A stretch of 8,937 nucleotides of DNA from Nitrospirota bacterium (GTDB lineage Bacteria > Nitrospirota > UBA9217), in NCBI GenBank assembly GCA_021788515.1, contig JAJYKN010000025.1, positions 1-8,937 of the forward strand, read 5' to 3'. The notes under the pieces are model-generated. The model did no database searches. It had not been told where the DNA came from and saw nothing but the letters and a program-made list of their open reading frames with translations. Positions 1-6,553 of this stretch are shown here, piece by piece. Position 1 is the first letter of the stretch, and each line of letters opens with the position of its first letter. The translations under genes and the position numbers were made by a program.

Positions 1-1609
1 ACTGCATACGCTCGTCGGCGCGGGTGCTGCCGAAGGATCGATCGACGCTTCCAGCATGCTGAAACCGGCGCTCGCACGGGGAGAGATCCAGTGCATCGGC
101 GCCACGACGCTTGATGAATTCAGAAAGCATATCGAGAAGGACGGTGCTCTCAAGCGGCGCTTTCAGCCGATCTATGTACAGCCGCCGAGCCTGGACGAGA
201 CCATCAATATCATCAAAGGCCTGCGGCCGAAATATGAATCCCACCACAAGATAAAGATCACCGATGAGGCTGTTGTTGCGGCCTCGCGGCTCTCCGACCG
301 TTATATTACCGATCGGTTCCTTCCGGACAAGGCCATTGACGTGATCGACGAAGCTGGAGCCAAGGCCAAGCTCAACCGGTATACGTACCCTGCTGAAATG
401 AAGTCCATTGAGAAAAAACTGAAGAAGCTTGAGCAGGAGAAAAACCTGTTCTCCCGCATCAAGGACTACGTTCGCGTGGAATCCATCCATGAAGAAGAAG
501 ACCGTTTGCGGGAATCGCTGGACGGCATCCATAAGGACTGGAAGGACAGCCAGGAGAAGAACATCCCCGTGGTGGGCGAAGAAGAAGTGGCCGTGATCGT
601 TTCCCACATCACCGGAATCCCGCTCGCCCGGCTCGAAGAGCAGGAGGCTTCGCGTTTGCTTCGGATGGAGGAAGAGCTGCATAAACGGATTGTCGGCCAG
701 AACGAGGCAATCGACGCGGTGTCGCGGGCAATCCGGCGCTCACGGGTCGGGCTGAAAACGCGCAAGCAGCCCATCGGCTCGTTTATCTTCCTCGGTCCTA
801 CCGGCGTCGGCAAAACAGAACTCGCCCGGACGCTTGCGACGTTCCTCTTTGACAGCGAAGACGCGCTCATCCGCGTCGATATGGCGGAATACATGGAAAA
901 GTTCAGTTCCTCGCGGCTCGTCGGGTCCCCTCCCGGCTACGTCGGTTACGATGACGGCGGACAGCTCACGGAGAAGATACGCAGAAGACCGTATTCGGTG
1001 GTCCTCTTCGATGAAATCGAAAAGGCACATCCGGACATTTTCAACATGCTGCTTCAGGTGCTTGACGACGGGTACATGACCGACAGCTTCGGCAGAAAAG
1101 TCGATTTCAGAAATACGGTCATCATCATGACGTCGAACCTTGGCGCCAGAATGATCGACAAGGACACCACGCTCGGTTTCCAGCAGGACAGTTCCAAGAC
1201 GCAGTACGTCAAGATGAAGGAAAACGTCATATCGGAGCTCAAGCGGTCCTTTAACCCCGAGTTCCTGAACAGGATCGATGAAGTGGTCGTTTTCCATCCC
1301 CTCACGAACGAGCATCTCACAAAAATCGTTGATATGCTCATCGTGGAGCTGAACGCCCAGATTATCAGCGATCGCAGCATCCAACTCACCGTTACCCCAG
1401 AAGTGAAGGAATGGCTCATCCGTGAGAACTATCAACCCACCTACGGCGCCAGACCTATGCGTCGTGCGATACAGAAGTATATCGCCGACCCGCTATCCGA
1501 GGACATTTTGAGGGGACGGTTTAAGGATATCCACAAGGTACGGGTGGAGCTCCAGAACGACGCCATCACCTTTATTGAAGAAGAAACCAGCGTCCTGGCA
1601 AAAGTATAA
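1..1609 (+). CDS. clpC: ClpC-type AAA+ unfoldase (Clp/HSP100), 5'-truncated
   Basis: This gene encodes an ATP-driven unfoldase that threads proteins into the ClpP peptidase chamber in the cytosol. About 535 residues are visible, roughly the C-terminal two thirds of a family usually 800-850 aa long. The reading frame is open from base 2, where it starts inside the D1 Walker B region (LHTLVGAG, just after the expected acidic pair). The rest of D1 follows, with GATTLDEF and the arginine-finger region KRRFQ. A coiled-coil middle domain lies at about nt 389-575. The D2 ATPase shows Walker A GPTGVGKT (794-817), Walker B VVLFDE (998-1015), sensor-1 TSNLGAR, and sensor-2 YGARPMRR (GAR at 1445-1453). 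LGF at 1172-1180 sits where ClpC/ClpA carry their ClpP-binding tripeptide, so this is a protease partner rather than a ClpB disaggregase; the short middle domain agrees. The middle domain lacks a clear UVR signature. The gene ends in TAA, has its own terminator and converges on the minus-strand cluster. The family is certain; the exact name clpC is very likely. Confidence 0.95.
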   Translation, partial: LHTLVGAGAAEGSIDASSMLKPALARGEIQCIGATTLDEFRKHIEKDGALKRRFQPIYVQPPSLDETINIIKGLRPKYESHHKIKITDEAVVAASRLSDRYITDRFLPDKAIDVIDEAGAKAKLNRYTYPAEMKSIEKKLKKLEQEKNLFSRIKDYVRVESIHEEEDRLRESLDGIHKDWKDSQEKNIPVVGEEEVAVIVSHITGIPLARLEEQEASRLLRMEEELHKRIVGQNEAIDAVSRAIRRSRVGLKTRKQPIGSFIFLGPTGVGKTELARTLATFLFDSEDALIRVDMAEYMEKFSSSRLVGSPPGYVGYDDGGQLTEKIRRRPYSVVLFDEIEKAHPDIFNMLLQVLDDGYMTDSFGRKVDFRNTVIIMTSNLGARMIDKDTTLGFQQDSSKTQYVKMKENVISELKRSFNPEFLNRIDEVVVFHPLTNEHLTKIVDMLIVELNAQIISDRSIQLTVTPEVKEWLIRENYQPTYGARPMRRAIQKYIADPLSEDILRGRFKDIHKVRVELQNDAITFIEEETSVLAKV

Positions 1610-1644
1610 TACCATTATTCAAAAAACTAAACTTTTTTTATCGG

Positions 1645-1672
1645 AACCCGGCTTCTTTTTGCCGGGTTTTTT
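1645..1672 (+). terminator. Rho-independent terminator of clpC
   Basis: A perfect 8-bp stem (AACCCGGC at 1645-1652 with GCCGGGTT at 1661-1668) encloses an 8-base T-rich loop and runs into a T tract ending at 1672. It starts 36 bases after the clpC stop codon. Read on the minus strand the stem is followed by CCGATAAAAAAAG, with no U tract, so it should work only for clpC and not for the converging oxidoreductase gene. Confidence 0.9.
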
Positions 1673-1794
1673 ATTGTCCTTGGTACGATTACGGCTCAAG
1701 GCTGCCCGATCCCATTTCTTTACTGTGTTTATCCCTCTCCTTCCAACGTCAGTAACCGTCTCCAAACGAGAAACTATCGGGAAATCCCCCTGTC

Positions 1795-3030
1795 TTATGC
1801 CGTATCCGCAACGAATTTTTGCACTGCTGTCATAACTTCCAGTGGTTGGTATTGAGCGTCGTGAAGCATATAGAGGTTCTTTCGGGATGCCTTTGCAAGA
1901 AGAGATAGTCCGGCGGAAGAACGTATCGGTTTGAAGGTGACATCATTGGGCAGGATGAAAGAAGGAGCGGCAGGTTGAGAAGGCTTGACGAAAAACATGT
2001 TGTCGTTTAAAAAAGGCATGATGTCTGCAAGCGGCGCAATGAGTGCACGTTGATCACCTGCAAAGTTGCCCGCAGACCGCAAGGATACCGTCAGCGCCCT
2101 TGACTTCACCGGCGCTGATGCAACATCGTCCTTCGCGCTCAATGAAATGCTGAGAAATGCCTCCGGCCGGGCGTAATCAGGAAGGTACAGCACGTCCTGC
2201 TCCATGCTGACCGGAACAACGTGATCGTGAATTCCAAGGTAGTACATCGGAACCTGAGTATCCGGAACGTCCAGGAGAACCGTCCTTGCTTCAACCACGT
2301 TCTGTCCCGTTCTGATCCCGATTACGCGGCCGGACCTGGTTACGATTTCCGGCGGTGTTTCCCCGAACCTGATCTCTCCCCCATTCTTCCGCAAAAGAGC
2401 GAGAAACTGGTCGGCGAGTTTTTGAATCCCTCCGGCAAACCGCGTCGGCGGCGTTGTACACAAGGTGATGAGCTTGACATCCGGCAACTGATCAATCGGC
2501 CGCTGATAGAAAAAACGAGACTGGATATCAAGAAATATCGTAAATTCAGCGCTGAAATGGTATTTACGAATGAACTTTGCGGCTGACGTGCGACGGGCAA
2601 AATAAGCGGCAAGCCGGCTTTTTGAAATATGCGCGGCCTCCTTTTTCAGATCGCGGAAAAAATGCGCGATAGTCTCACGTTCGCGAGGAAATTCCCGTTT
2701 CAGTTCTTCGTATGTCTCCTCTTGGTTCGCGGACACGGTTATTCTCCGGTCCGGAAGCGCAACCTGATAGCGGGAGGGCGAAGTAAGTCCATCGTGAACA
2801 AGTCCGAGCCTGGCAAATAAGCCCGTAAGAATTCCACCCTCTTCGAAGCCGTAGGATAACGGTGCATCGCGAAAAAAACGGAACCCTTCGAATTCCCGGA
2901 CTCCAAGCGCAGCATCGAGAGAGTCGCCTGACTCGAGCACGATGACTTTTTTCCCATTGCTGCTCATCAACGCTGCAACAGCAAGTCCGCCGAGTCCGGC
3001 TCCTAACACAGCTAAATCGTATTTGGCCAC
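1795..3030 (-). CDS. FAD-dependent oxidoreductase, phytoene desaturase/amine oxidase-like
   Basis: The predicted 411-aa flavoprotein opens with a Rossmann dinucleotide-binding motif, VLGAGLGG (residues 8-15), followed by VIVLE at 29-33, whose Glu normally contacts the adenosine ribose. The segment FAGGIQKLADQFLALLRKNG (198-217) and GEIRFGETPPEIV after it match the second FAD-contacting block of CrtI-like enzymes (COG1233-type). The substrate is not predictable. Two family motifs are weak: the GGR block after the first strand reads LGVREFEGF, and the glycine-rich C-terminal FAD motif is absent, the end being LYMLHDAQYQPLEVMTAVQKF. I chose the GTG start at 3028-3030 because a GGGAGG Shine-Dalgarno lies four bases upstream; a TTG 12 bases further up overlaps that Shine-Dalgarno. 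No signal peptide or membrane segment is evident. It lies 100 bases after pnp in the same direction, but a strong terminator intervenes. No carotenoid or isoprenoid genes are visible nearby. The fold is secure, the function unknown. Confidence 0.85.
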   Translation of the reverse strand: MAKYDLAVLGAGLGGLAVAALMSSNGKKVIVLESGDSLDAALGVREFEGFRFFRDAPLSYGFEEGGILTGLFARLGLVHDGLTSPSRYQVALPDRRITVSANQEETYEELKREFPRERETIAHFFRDLKKEAAHISKSRLAAYFARRTSAAKFIRKYHFSAEFTIFLDIQSRFFYQRPIDQLPDVKLITLCTTPPTRFAGGIQKLADQFLALLRKNGGEIRFGETPPEIVTRSGRVIGIRTGQNVVEARTVLLDVPDTQVPMYYLGIHDHVVPVSMEQDVLYLPDYARPEAFLSISLSAKDDVASAPVKSRALTVSLRSAGNFAGDQRALIAPLADIMPFLNDNMFFVKPSQPAAPSFILPNDVTFKPIRSSAGLSLLAKASRKNLYMLHDAQYQPLEVMTAVQKFVADTA

Positions 3031-3034
3031 GCTG

Positions 3035-3040
3035 CCTCCC
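3035..3040 (-). promoter_or_regulatory. Shine-Dalgarno deciding the oxidoreductase start
   Basis: GGGAGG on the minus strand ends four bases before a GTG codon (3028-3030) that opens directly into AKYDLAVLGAG. The alternative TTG at 3040-3042 overlaps this element and has no ribosome-binding site of its own in the T-rich stretch upstream, so the GTG is preferred. Confidence 0.7.
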
Positions 3041-3047
3041 AACCATC

Positions 3048-3096
3048 AAAAACAAAAAAGGAAATAGGGTGTTTCGTAAACCGTCCTATTTCCTTT
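3048..3096 (-). terminator. Intrinsic terminator after pnp
   Basis: A perfect 12-bp stem (3057-3068 with 3085-3096; minus strand AAAGGAAATAGG ... CCTATTTCCTTT) is capped by a smaller 4-bp hairpin (GTTT/AAAC around a 3-base loop, 3071-3081). On the minus strand it leads into T6-G-T5 (3059 down to 3048). It begins 34 bases after the pnp stop, so it should end the pnp transcript. The U tract finishes only 18 bases before the oxidoreductase start codon, which leaves no room for a promoter between them. Confidence 0.85.
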
Positions 3097-3130
3097 CCAC
3101 TTCGTGCATGAGAATCAACAGCTTGTCGTA

Positions 3131-5227
3131 CTATGTCGTCTTGCCCTTTTCACGCATTGCTTCTTTCCGTGAAAGGCGGATCTTGCCCTGCCGGTCTATT
3201 TCGAGCACCTTTACAAGGACCTCATCTCCCTCTTTCAGTTCATCGGTCACCTTCTCGATTCGCTGATCGGAGATCTGGGATATATGAAGTAACCCATCGG
3301 TGCCGGGAAAGATCTCCACAAAGGCGCCGAAGTCCATGATCTTTCTGACTTTGCCCATGTAAAGCTTGCCGACCTCGGCGTCCTGCACGATGCCGCGGAT
3401 GATCTCCTTGGCTTTATTGGCAGCTGCTTCGTCGGAAGACGCTATGTTGATTATTCCGCTGTCTTCGATATCTATCTTGGCGCCGGTCTGTTCCACAATG
3501 CTGCGGATCACCTTGCCGCCGCTGCCGATGACATCCTTGATTTTCTCCGGGTTGATCTGCATGGTAATGATCCGCGGCGCAAATGGGTTCAGCTCCTTCC
3601 GCGGCGCTTGAAGGGTCTCGAGCATTTTGCCGAGGATGTGCAGCCGGCCGTCCTTCGCCTGCTTGAGGGCCGTGCGCATGACCTCGATCGTAATGCCTTC
3701 GATCTTCATGTCCATCTGAAGCGCCGTAATGCCCTTGCTCGTGCCGGTCACCTTGAAATCCATGTCGCCGAGATGGTCTTCGAGGCCAAGGATATCGGAA
3801 AGGACAATCACCTTGTCCCCTTCCTTAATAAGCCCCATGGCGATACCGGCAACCGGAGCTTTGATCGGCACTCCGGCATCCATAAGCGCCAGGGTCCCGC
3901 CGCAGACCGTGGCCATGGACGACGAACCGTTGGATTCGAGGATATCCGATACGATTCGTATCGTGTACGGAAACTCCAGCTTCGTGGGAACCATTGCCTT
4001 GAGCGCACGCTCAGCGAGTGCGCCATGGCCGACTTCACGTCTGCCCGGCCCCCGCAACGGCTTGGTTTCACCCACGCTGAAAGGCGGGAAATTGTAGTGC
4101 AGCATGAAGGTCTTGAAGTACTCCCCTTCCAAGGAGTCGATGCGCTGTTCGTCTTCAGATGTTCCGAGGGTGGTTACGACCAGGGCCTGCGTCTCTCCGC
4201 GCGTAAAGAGCGCAGAACCGTGCGTCCGCGGCAGCAAACCGACCACGGAACTGATCGGACGGATCTGATCCGGTCTTCGCCCATCAGCCCGAATATTTTT
4301 TTCGAGGATGATCTTACGTACCTCGTTCTTTTCCAGGTCATGGAAACAAGCCGAGATCTGACGGCTTCTCGTGGGGTCGTCTTCCTTTTTAAGCTTTTGC
4401 TTGATATCGTCGAGCAGAACATCGAGCGTCTTCTGACGTTCCATCTTATTCGGGATAACGATGGCAATCAGCAAACGTTCCATGGCGAGCGCAGCCACCT
4501 CTTTGGCAAGTTCCTGATCGATCTCAACGGCCTTCACAATCCGCTTCGGCTTGCCGACCTTGGCAACCAGCTCGTTTTGAAGCGTCACGATCTTCTTGAT
4601 CTCCCGGTGGGCGGTTTCGAGGGCCTCAAGCATCTGGTCCTCGCTCAACTCGTTTGCGCCGCCCTCGACCATCATAATGGCGTCGGCAGTACCGGCCACG
4701 ACCAGGTTGAGACGCGTGGTCTCGAGTTCCTTGTGCCCCGGGTTAATGACAAACTTCTCATCGATGAAGCCGATCCGCACCGCACCGATGGGGCCCTTGA
4801 ACGGGATATCGGATATCGCGAGCGCCGCGGAGGACGTGATCATCCCCATGAGGTCCATGGAACTCTCATCGCCGATCGAGAGCACCGAGGCGATGATCTG
4901 CGTATCAAAATAATATCCATCGGGAAATAACGGCCGGATCGGCCGGTCGATGAGCCGTGACGTCAGGATTTCTTTTTCCGTCTGCCTTCCCTCGCGCTTG
5001 AAAAACCCGCCGGGGATCCTTCCTGCAGCGTAGGCCTTTTCCTGATAGTCCACGGTCAAGGGGAGAAAATCAACGTTTTCCCGTTCGACCTTCGAAGCAA
5101 CCGCTGTCGCCAGGACAACGGTATCGCCGTACCTGGCAACGACAGCACCGCCCGCCTGCTTGGCCATCAATCCTGTTTCCAGGATCAGTCGTTTGCCGCC
5201 AATTTCTGTTTCTACAGTTGTTACCAT
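3131..5227 (-). CDS. pnp: Polyribonucleotide nucleotidyltransferase (PNPase)
   Basis: PNPase is a trimeric phosphorolytic 3'-5' exoribonuclease that degrades RNA to nucleoside diphosphates and can also add tails. The 698-aa product is full length for the family. Domain order is intact: RNase PH-like core 1 (about 10-140, with FFKREGRQTEKEILTSRLID at 75-94), the all-helical linker domain (about 145-235), RNase PH-like core 2 (about 320-530), KH (about 553-612, GSGG loop at 568-571) and S1 (about 618-688). Core 2 carries the phosphate-binding serines 435-437 (NGSSSMATVCGG) and two metal-binding aspartates, D484 and D490, in DHLGDMDFKV; these correspond to E. coli D486 and D492. The ATG at 5225-5227 follows GUGAGG four bases upstream. 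The gene lies 99 bases after rpsO, with a terminator-like hairpin between them and another terminator after the TAG stop. It should be catalytically active. Confidence 0.98.
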   Translation of the reverse strand: MVTTVETEIGGKRLILETGLMAKQAGGAVVARYGDTVVLATAVASKVERENVDFLPLTVDYQEKAYAAGRIPGGFFKREGRQTEKEILTSRLIDRPIRPLFPDGYYFDTQIIASVLSIGDESSMDLMGMITSSAALAISDIPFKGPIGAVRIGFIDEKFVINPGHKELETTRLNLVVAGTADAIMMVEGGANELSEDQMLEALETAHREIKKIVTLQNELVAKVGKPKRIVKAVEIDQELAKEVAALAMERLLIAIVIPNKMERQKTLDVLLDDIKQKLKKEDDPTRSRQISACFHDLEKNEVRKIILEKNIRADGRRPDQIRPISSVVGLLPRTHGSALFTRGETQALVVTTLGTSEDEQRIDSLEGEYFKTFMLHYNFPPFSVGETKPLRGPGRREVGHGALAERALKAMVPTKLEFPYTIRIVSDILESNGSSSMATVCGGTLALMDAGVPIKAPVAGIAMGLIKEGDKVIVLSDILGLEDHLGDMDFKVTGTSKGITALQMDMKIEGITIEVMRTALKQAKDGRLHILGKMLETLQAPRKELNPFAPRIITMQINPEKIKDVIGSGGKVIRSIVEQTGAKIDIEDSGIINIASSDEAAANKAKEIIRGIVQDAEVGKLYMGKVRKIMDFGAFVEIFPGTDGLLHISQISDQRIEKVTDELKEGDEVLVKVLEIDRQGKIRLSRKEAMREKGKTT

Positions 5228-5246
5228 GAAACCTCACTTTTCCACT

Positions 5247-5300
5247 AAAAAATGCCTTTCTCCGTTTCTCTCCCCCTCAATGGGGGAGGATGGAAAGGCA
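5247..5300 (-). terminator. rpsO-pnp intergenic hairpin: terminator/attenuator
   Basis: An imperfect stem-loop fills much of the gap between rpsO and pnp. The base pairs 5253-5260 (TGCCTTTC) with 5293-5300 (GAAAGGCA), and the apex pairs CTCCCCC (5270-5276) with GGGGGAG (5282-5288) around a 5-base loop. On the minus strand the structure is followed by A then T6 (5252-5247), as in an intrinsic terminator, but pnp begins only about 20 bases later. It probably ends part of the rpsO transcripts and lets the rest continue. A long paired leader here could also be a double-strand RNase site, as known for E. coli pnp; that role is inferred. Confidence 0.75.
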
Positions 5301-5326
5301 GGGGTGATACAACCATTATGATTGTT

Positions 5327-5590
5327 TTATTTGCGAATACCGAGCTGGTCTATGACCTGACGGTAACGGTCCAGATCGTTTTTCTTTAAATAGTCCAGAT
5401 GGCGACGCCGCTGGCCAACCATTTTCAGGAGACCTCTCCGTGAATGGTGGTCATGCTTGTGAGCCTGCAGGTGTTCCGTCAAGTGACTGATACGACCGCT
5501 CAAGAGCGCTATCTGTACTTCCGGAGAACCTGTGTCCGTTGCGTGTCTGCGATACGTGCTGATCACGCTGGTTTTCTGTTCTTTATCCAT
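5327..5590 (-). CDS. rpsO: 30S ribosomal protein S15
   Basis: S15 binds 16S rRNA early in 30S platform assembly and contributes to a bridge with the 50S subunit. The 87-aa product is close to the usual 88-89 aa. Family signatures are present: [11 protein letters not shown] (20-30), then [20 protein letters not shown] (44-63) with the conserved rRNA-contacting His, Asp and Ser residues, and the terminal LGIRK. The ATG at 5588-5590 has a near-perfect AAGGAGG eight bases upstream (5599-5605), consistent with high expression. It sits between truB and pnp, the commonest bacterial arrangement, and appears to have its own promoter in the AT-rich gap after truB. S15 often represses its own translation; with the promoter suggested here the leader would be only about 30 bases, and I see no clear regulatory fold in it. 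Confidence 0.98.
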   Translation of the reverse strand: MDKEQKTSVISTYRRHATDTGSPEVQIALLSGRISHLTEHLQAHKHDHHSRRGLLKMVGQRRRHLDYLKKNDLDRYRQVIDQLGIRK

Positions 5591-5629
5591 AACCGCACCC
5601 TCCTTTCTTAAGATATTCTAAAGCGTGAT

Positions 5630-5662
5630 AAAATATCATATTTACAGCAAGTTGTAAAGCAA
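5630..5662 (-). promoter_or_regulatory. Candidate sigma-70-type promoter for rpsO-pnp
   Basis: The 84-base truB-rpsO gap is clearly AT-rich compared with its surroundings. Two overlapping promoter-like pairs occur on the minus strand. One is TTTACA (5653-5658), a 17-base spacer, then TATTTT (5630-5635). The other is TTGCTT (5657-5662), a 16-base spacer, then TATGAT (5635-5640). Either would start RNA about 30-40 bases before rpsO. An independent rpsO promoter at this place is known in E. coli. Which pair is used, if any, cannot be decided from sequence. Confidence 0.5.
5641..5658. repeat. Inverted repeat overlapping the rpsO promoter region
   Basis: TTTACA GCAAGT TGTAAA is a perfect 6-bp dyad with a 6-base centre. 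It lies inside the candidate promoter, covering one -35 element and most of the spacer, where a dimeric regulator could bind. A dyad this short in AT-rich DNA can arise by chance. Confidence 0.3.
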
Positions 5663-5674
5663 TTTATTCACACC

Positions 5675-6553
5675 CTAAGAAAAAACCAGCTCCGGTTTAA
5701 GAACGCCGGCAACGACCCGCGCAAGGCTCAGAAGCCTGCCGCCGGGATCCAGGACCTTCACCAGATCGTTGGCGCTGTTTGCGAGCGAGCCCGGACAGGG
5801 GACCTGGTTTCCGTGCAGTATCCGCGCGGATTCGGTCTCGCTGATGAGAGCTGTGGGAAAATCGAGCGCCTCAGTGATAGGCACCAAGGCCCTATCCGCT
5901 GTGCCGGAAGCGGCCAAACCCGCAAGTTCCTCAAGCGTCATCGATTGGTCAATGCAGAATCTTCCGGAACGAGTCCTGACAAGACTCGTCAGGTGTGCGC
6001 CCATGCCGAGGACGTCGCCGATGTCAGCGCACAGAGAGCGCACATACACGCCCTTTGAACAGGCTATGGTGAGGCTCACCAAGGGATCATCATAGGCAGT
6101 TAACCTTATATCATGGACCGTGACAGGCCGCTCTTTAAGCGGTTCAGCTTTCCCCTGTCGCGCCAGCTTGTATGACGGCACTCCCGCGACTTTTACGGCC
6201 GAATACGCAGGAGGCTGCTGCATGATCTGTCCGATAAAGCGCTGCAGTGCATCGACGACCCGATCCCTGCCCGGAGGGGCATAGCCCCGGGTTTCCAGAA
6301 CACAGCCGTCGGCATCAAGCGTGTCCGTCGTGACGCCAAGACGCATCACGGCCTGGTATTCTTTTTCTCCCGCTTCAAGGTACTGTGCGATCCTCGTTGC
6401 CTTCCCTACACACAGGACAAGCACCCCTGTTGCAAGCGGATCGAGCGTTCCCGTATGACCAATCCGTTTTTCTCCCAGAATCGAGCGGACTTTTTGCACC
6501 ACATCGTGCGACGTCATGCGCGGTGGCTTATGGATATTAACGATGCCGTCCAT
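5675..6553 (-). CDS. truB: tRNA pseudouridine(55) synthase TruB
   Basis: TruB isomerises U55 in the T-loop of most tRNAs to pseudouridine and also helps tRNA fold. With the ATG start the product is 292 aa, normal for the family. It opens with the typical MDGIVNIHKPPRMTSHDVV. The catalytic motif GHTGTLDPLATG follows at 32-43, with the nucleophile D38. Other conserved blocks are KEY at 64-66, QQPPAYSAVKVAG (112-124) and SKGVYVRSL (166-174). The C-terminal 60 or so residues look like the small PUA-type RNA-binding domain. I chose the ATG at 6551-6553 over a TTG 48 bases upstream because the protein aligns from there and GGAGGT lies ten bases before it. The start overlaps the end of nrnA by 17 bases, which suggests translational coupling. 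Confidence 0.96.
   Translation of the reverse strand: MDGIVNIHKPPRMTSHDVVQKVRSILGEKRIGHTGTLDPLATGVLVLCVGKATRIAQYLEAGEKEYQAVMRLGVTTDTLDADGCVLETRGYAPPGRDRVVDALQRFIGQIMQQPPAYSAVKVAGVPSYKLARQGKAEPLKERPVTVHDIRLTAYDDPLVSLTIACSKGVYVRSLCADIGDVLGMGAHLTSLVRTRSGRFCIDQSMTLEELAGLAASGTADRALVPITEALDFPTALISETESARILHGNQVPCPGSLANSANDLVKVLDPGGRLLSLARVVAGVLKPELVFS

Noticed and set aside
740..1435. A 231-codon open frame on the minus strand opposite clpC.
   Set aside because: It is antisense to well-conserved D2 AAA+ sequence; the frame is a shadow with no ribosome-binding site or family features seen.
1621..1639. A6/T7 inverted repeat (AAAAAACTAAACTTTTTTT) just after clpC.
   Set aside because: Pairing would be A-T only with a short loop and therefore weak; the GC-rich stem at 1645-1668 explains termination.
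1575..1835. A short plus-strand frame running from the clpC end through the terminator.
   Set aside because: It starts inside clpC, reads through the terminator hairpin and ends in the antiparallel oxidoreductase gene; composition is not coding-like.
3608..4930. A 440-codon open frame on the plus strand opposite pnp.
   Set aside because: It lies wholly antisense to a complete pnp with all catalytic residues and domains. Its translation has no recognisable family or motif and looks like the complement of codon-biased GC-rich coding sequence.
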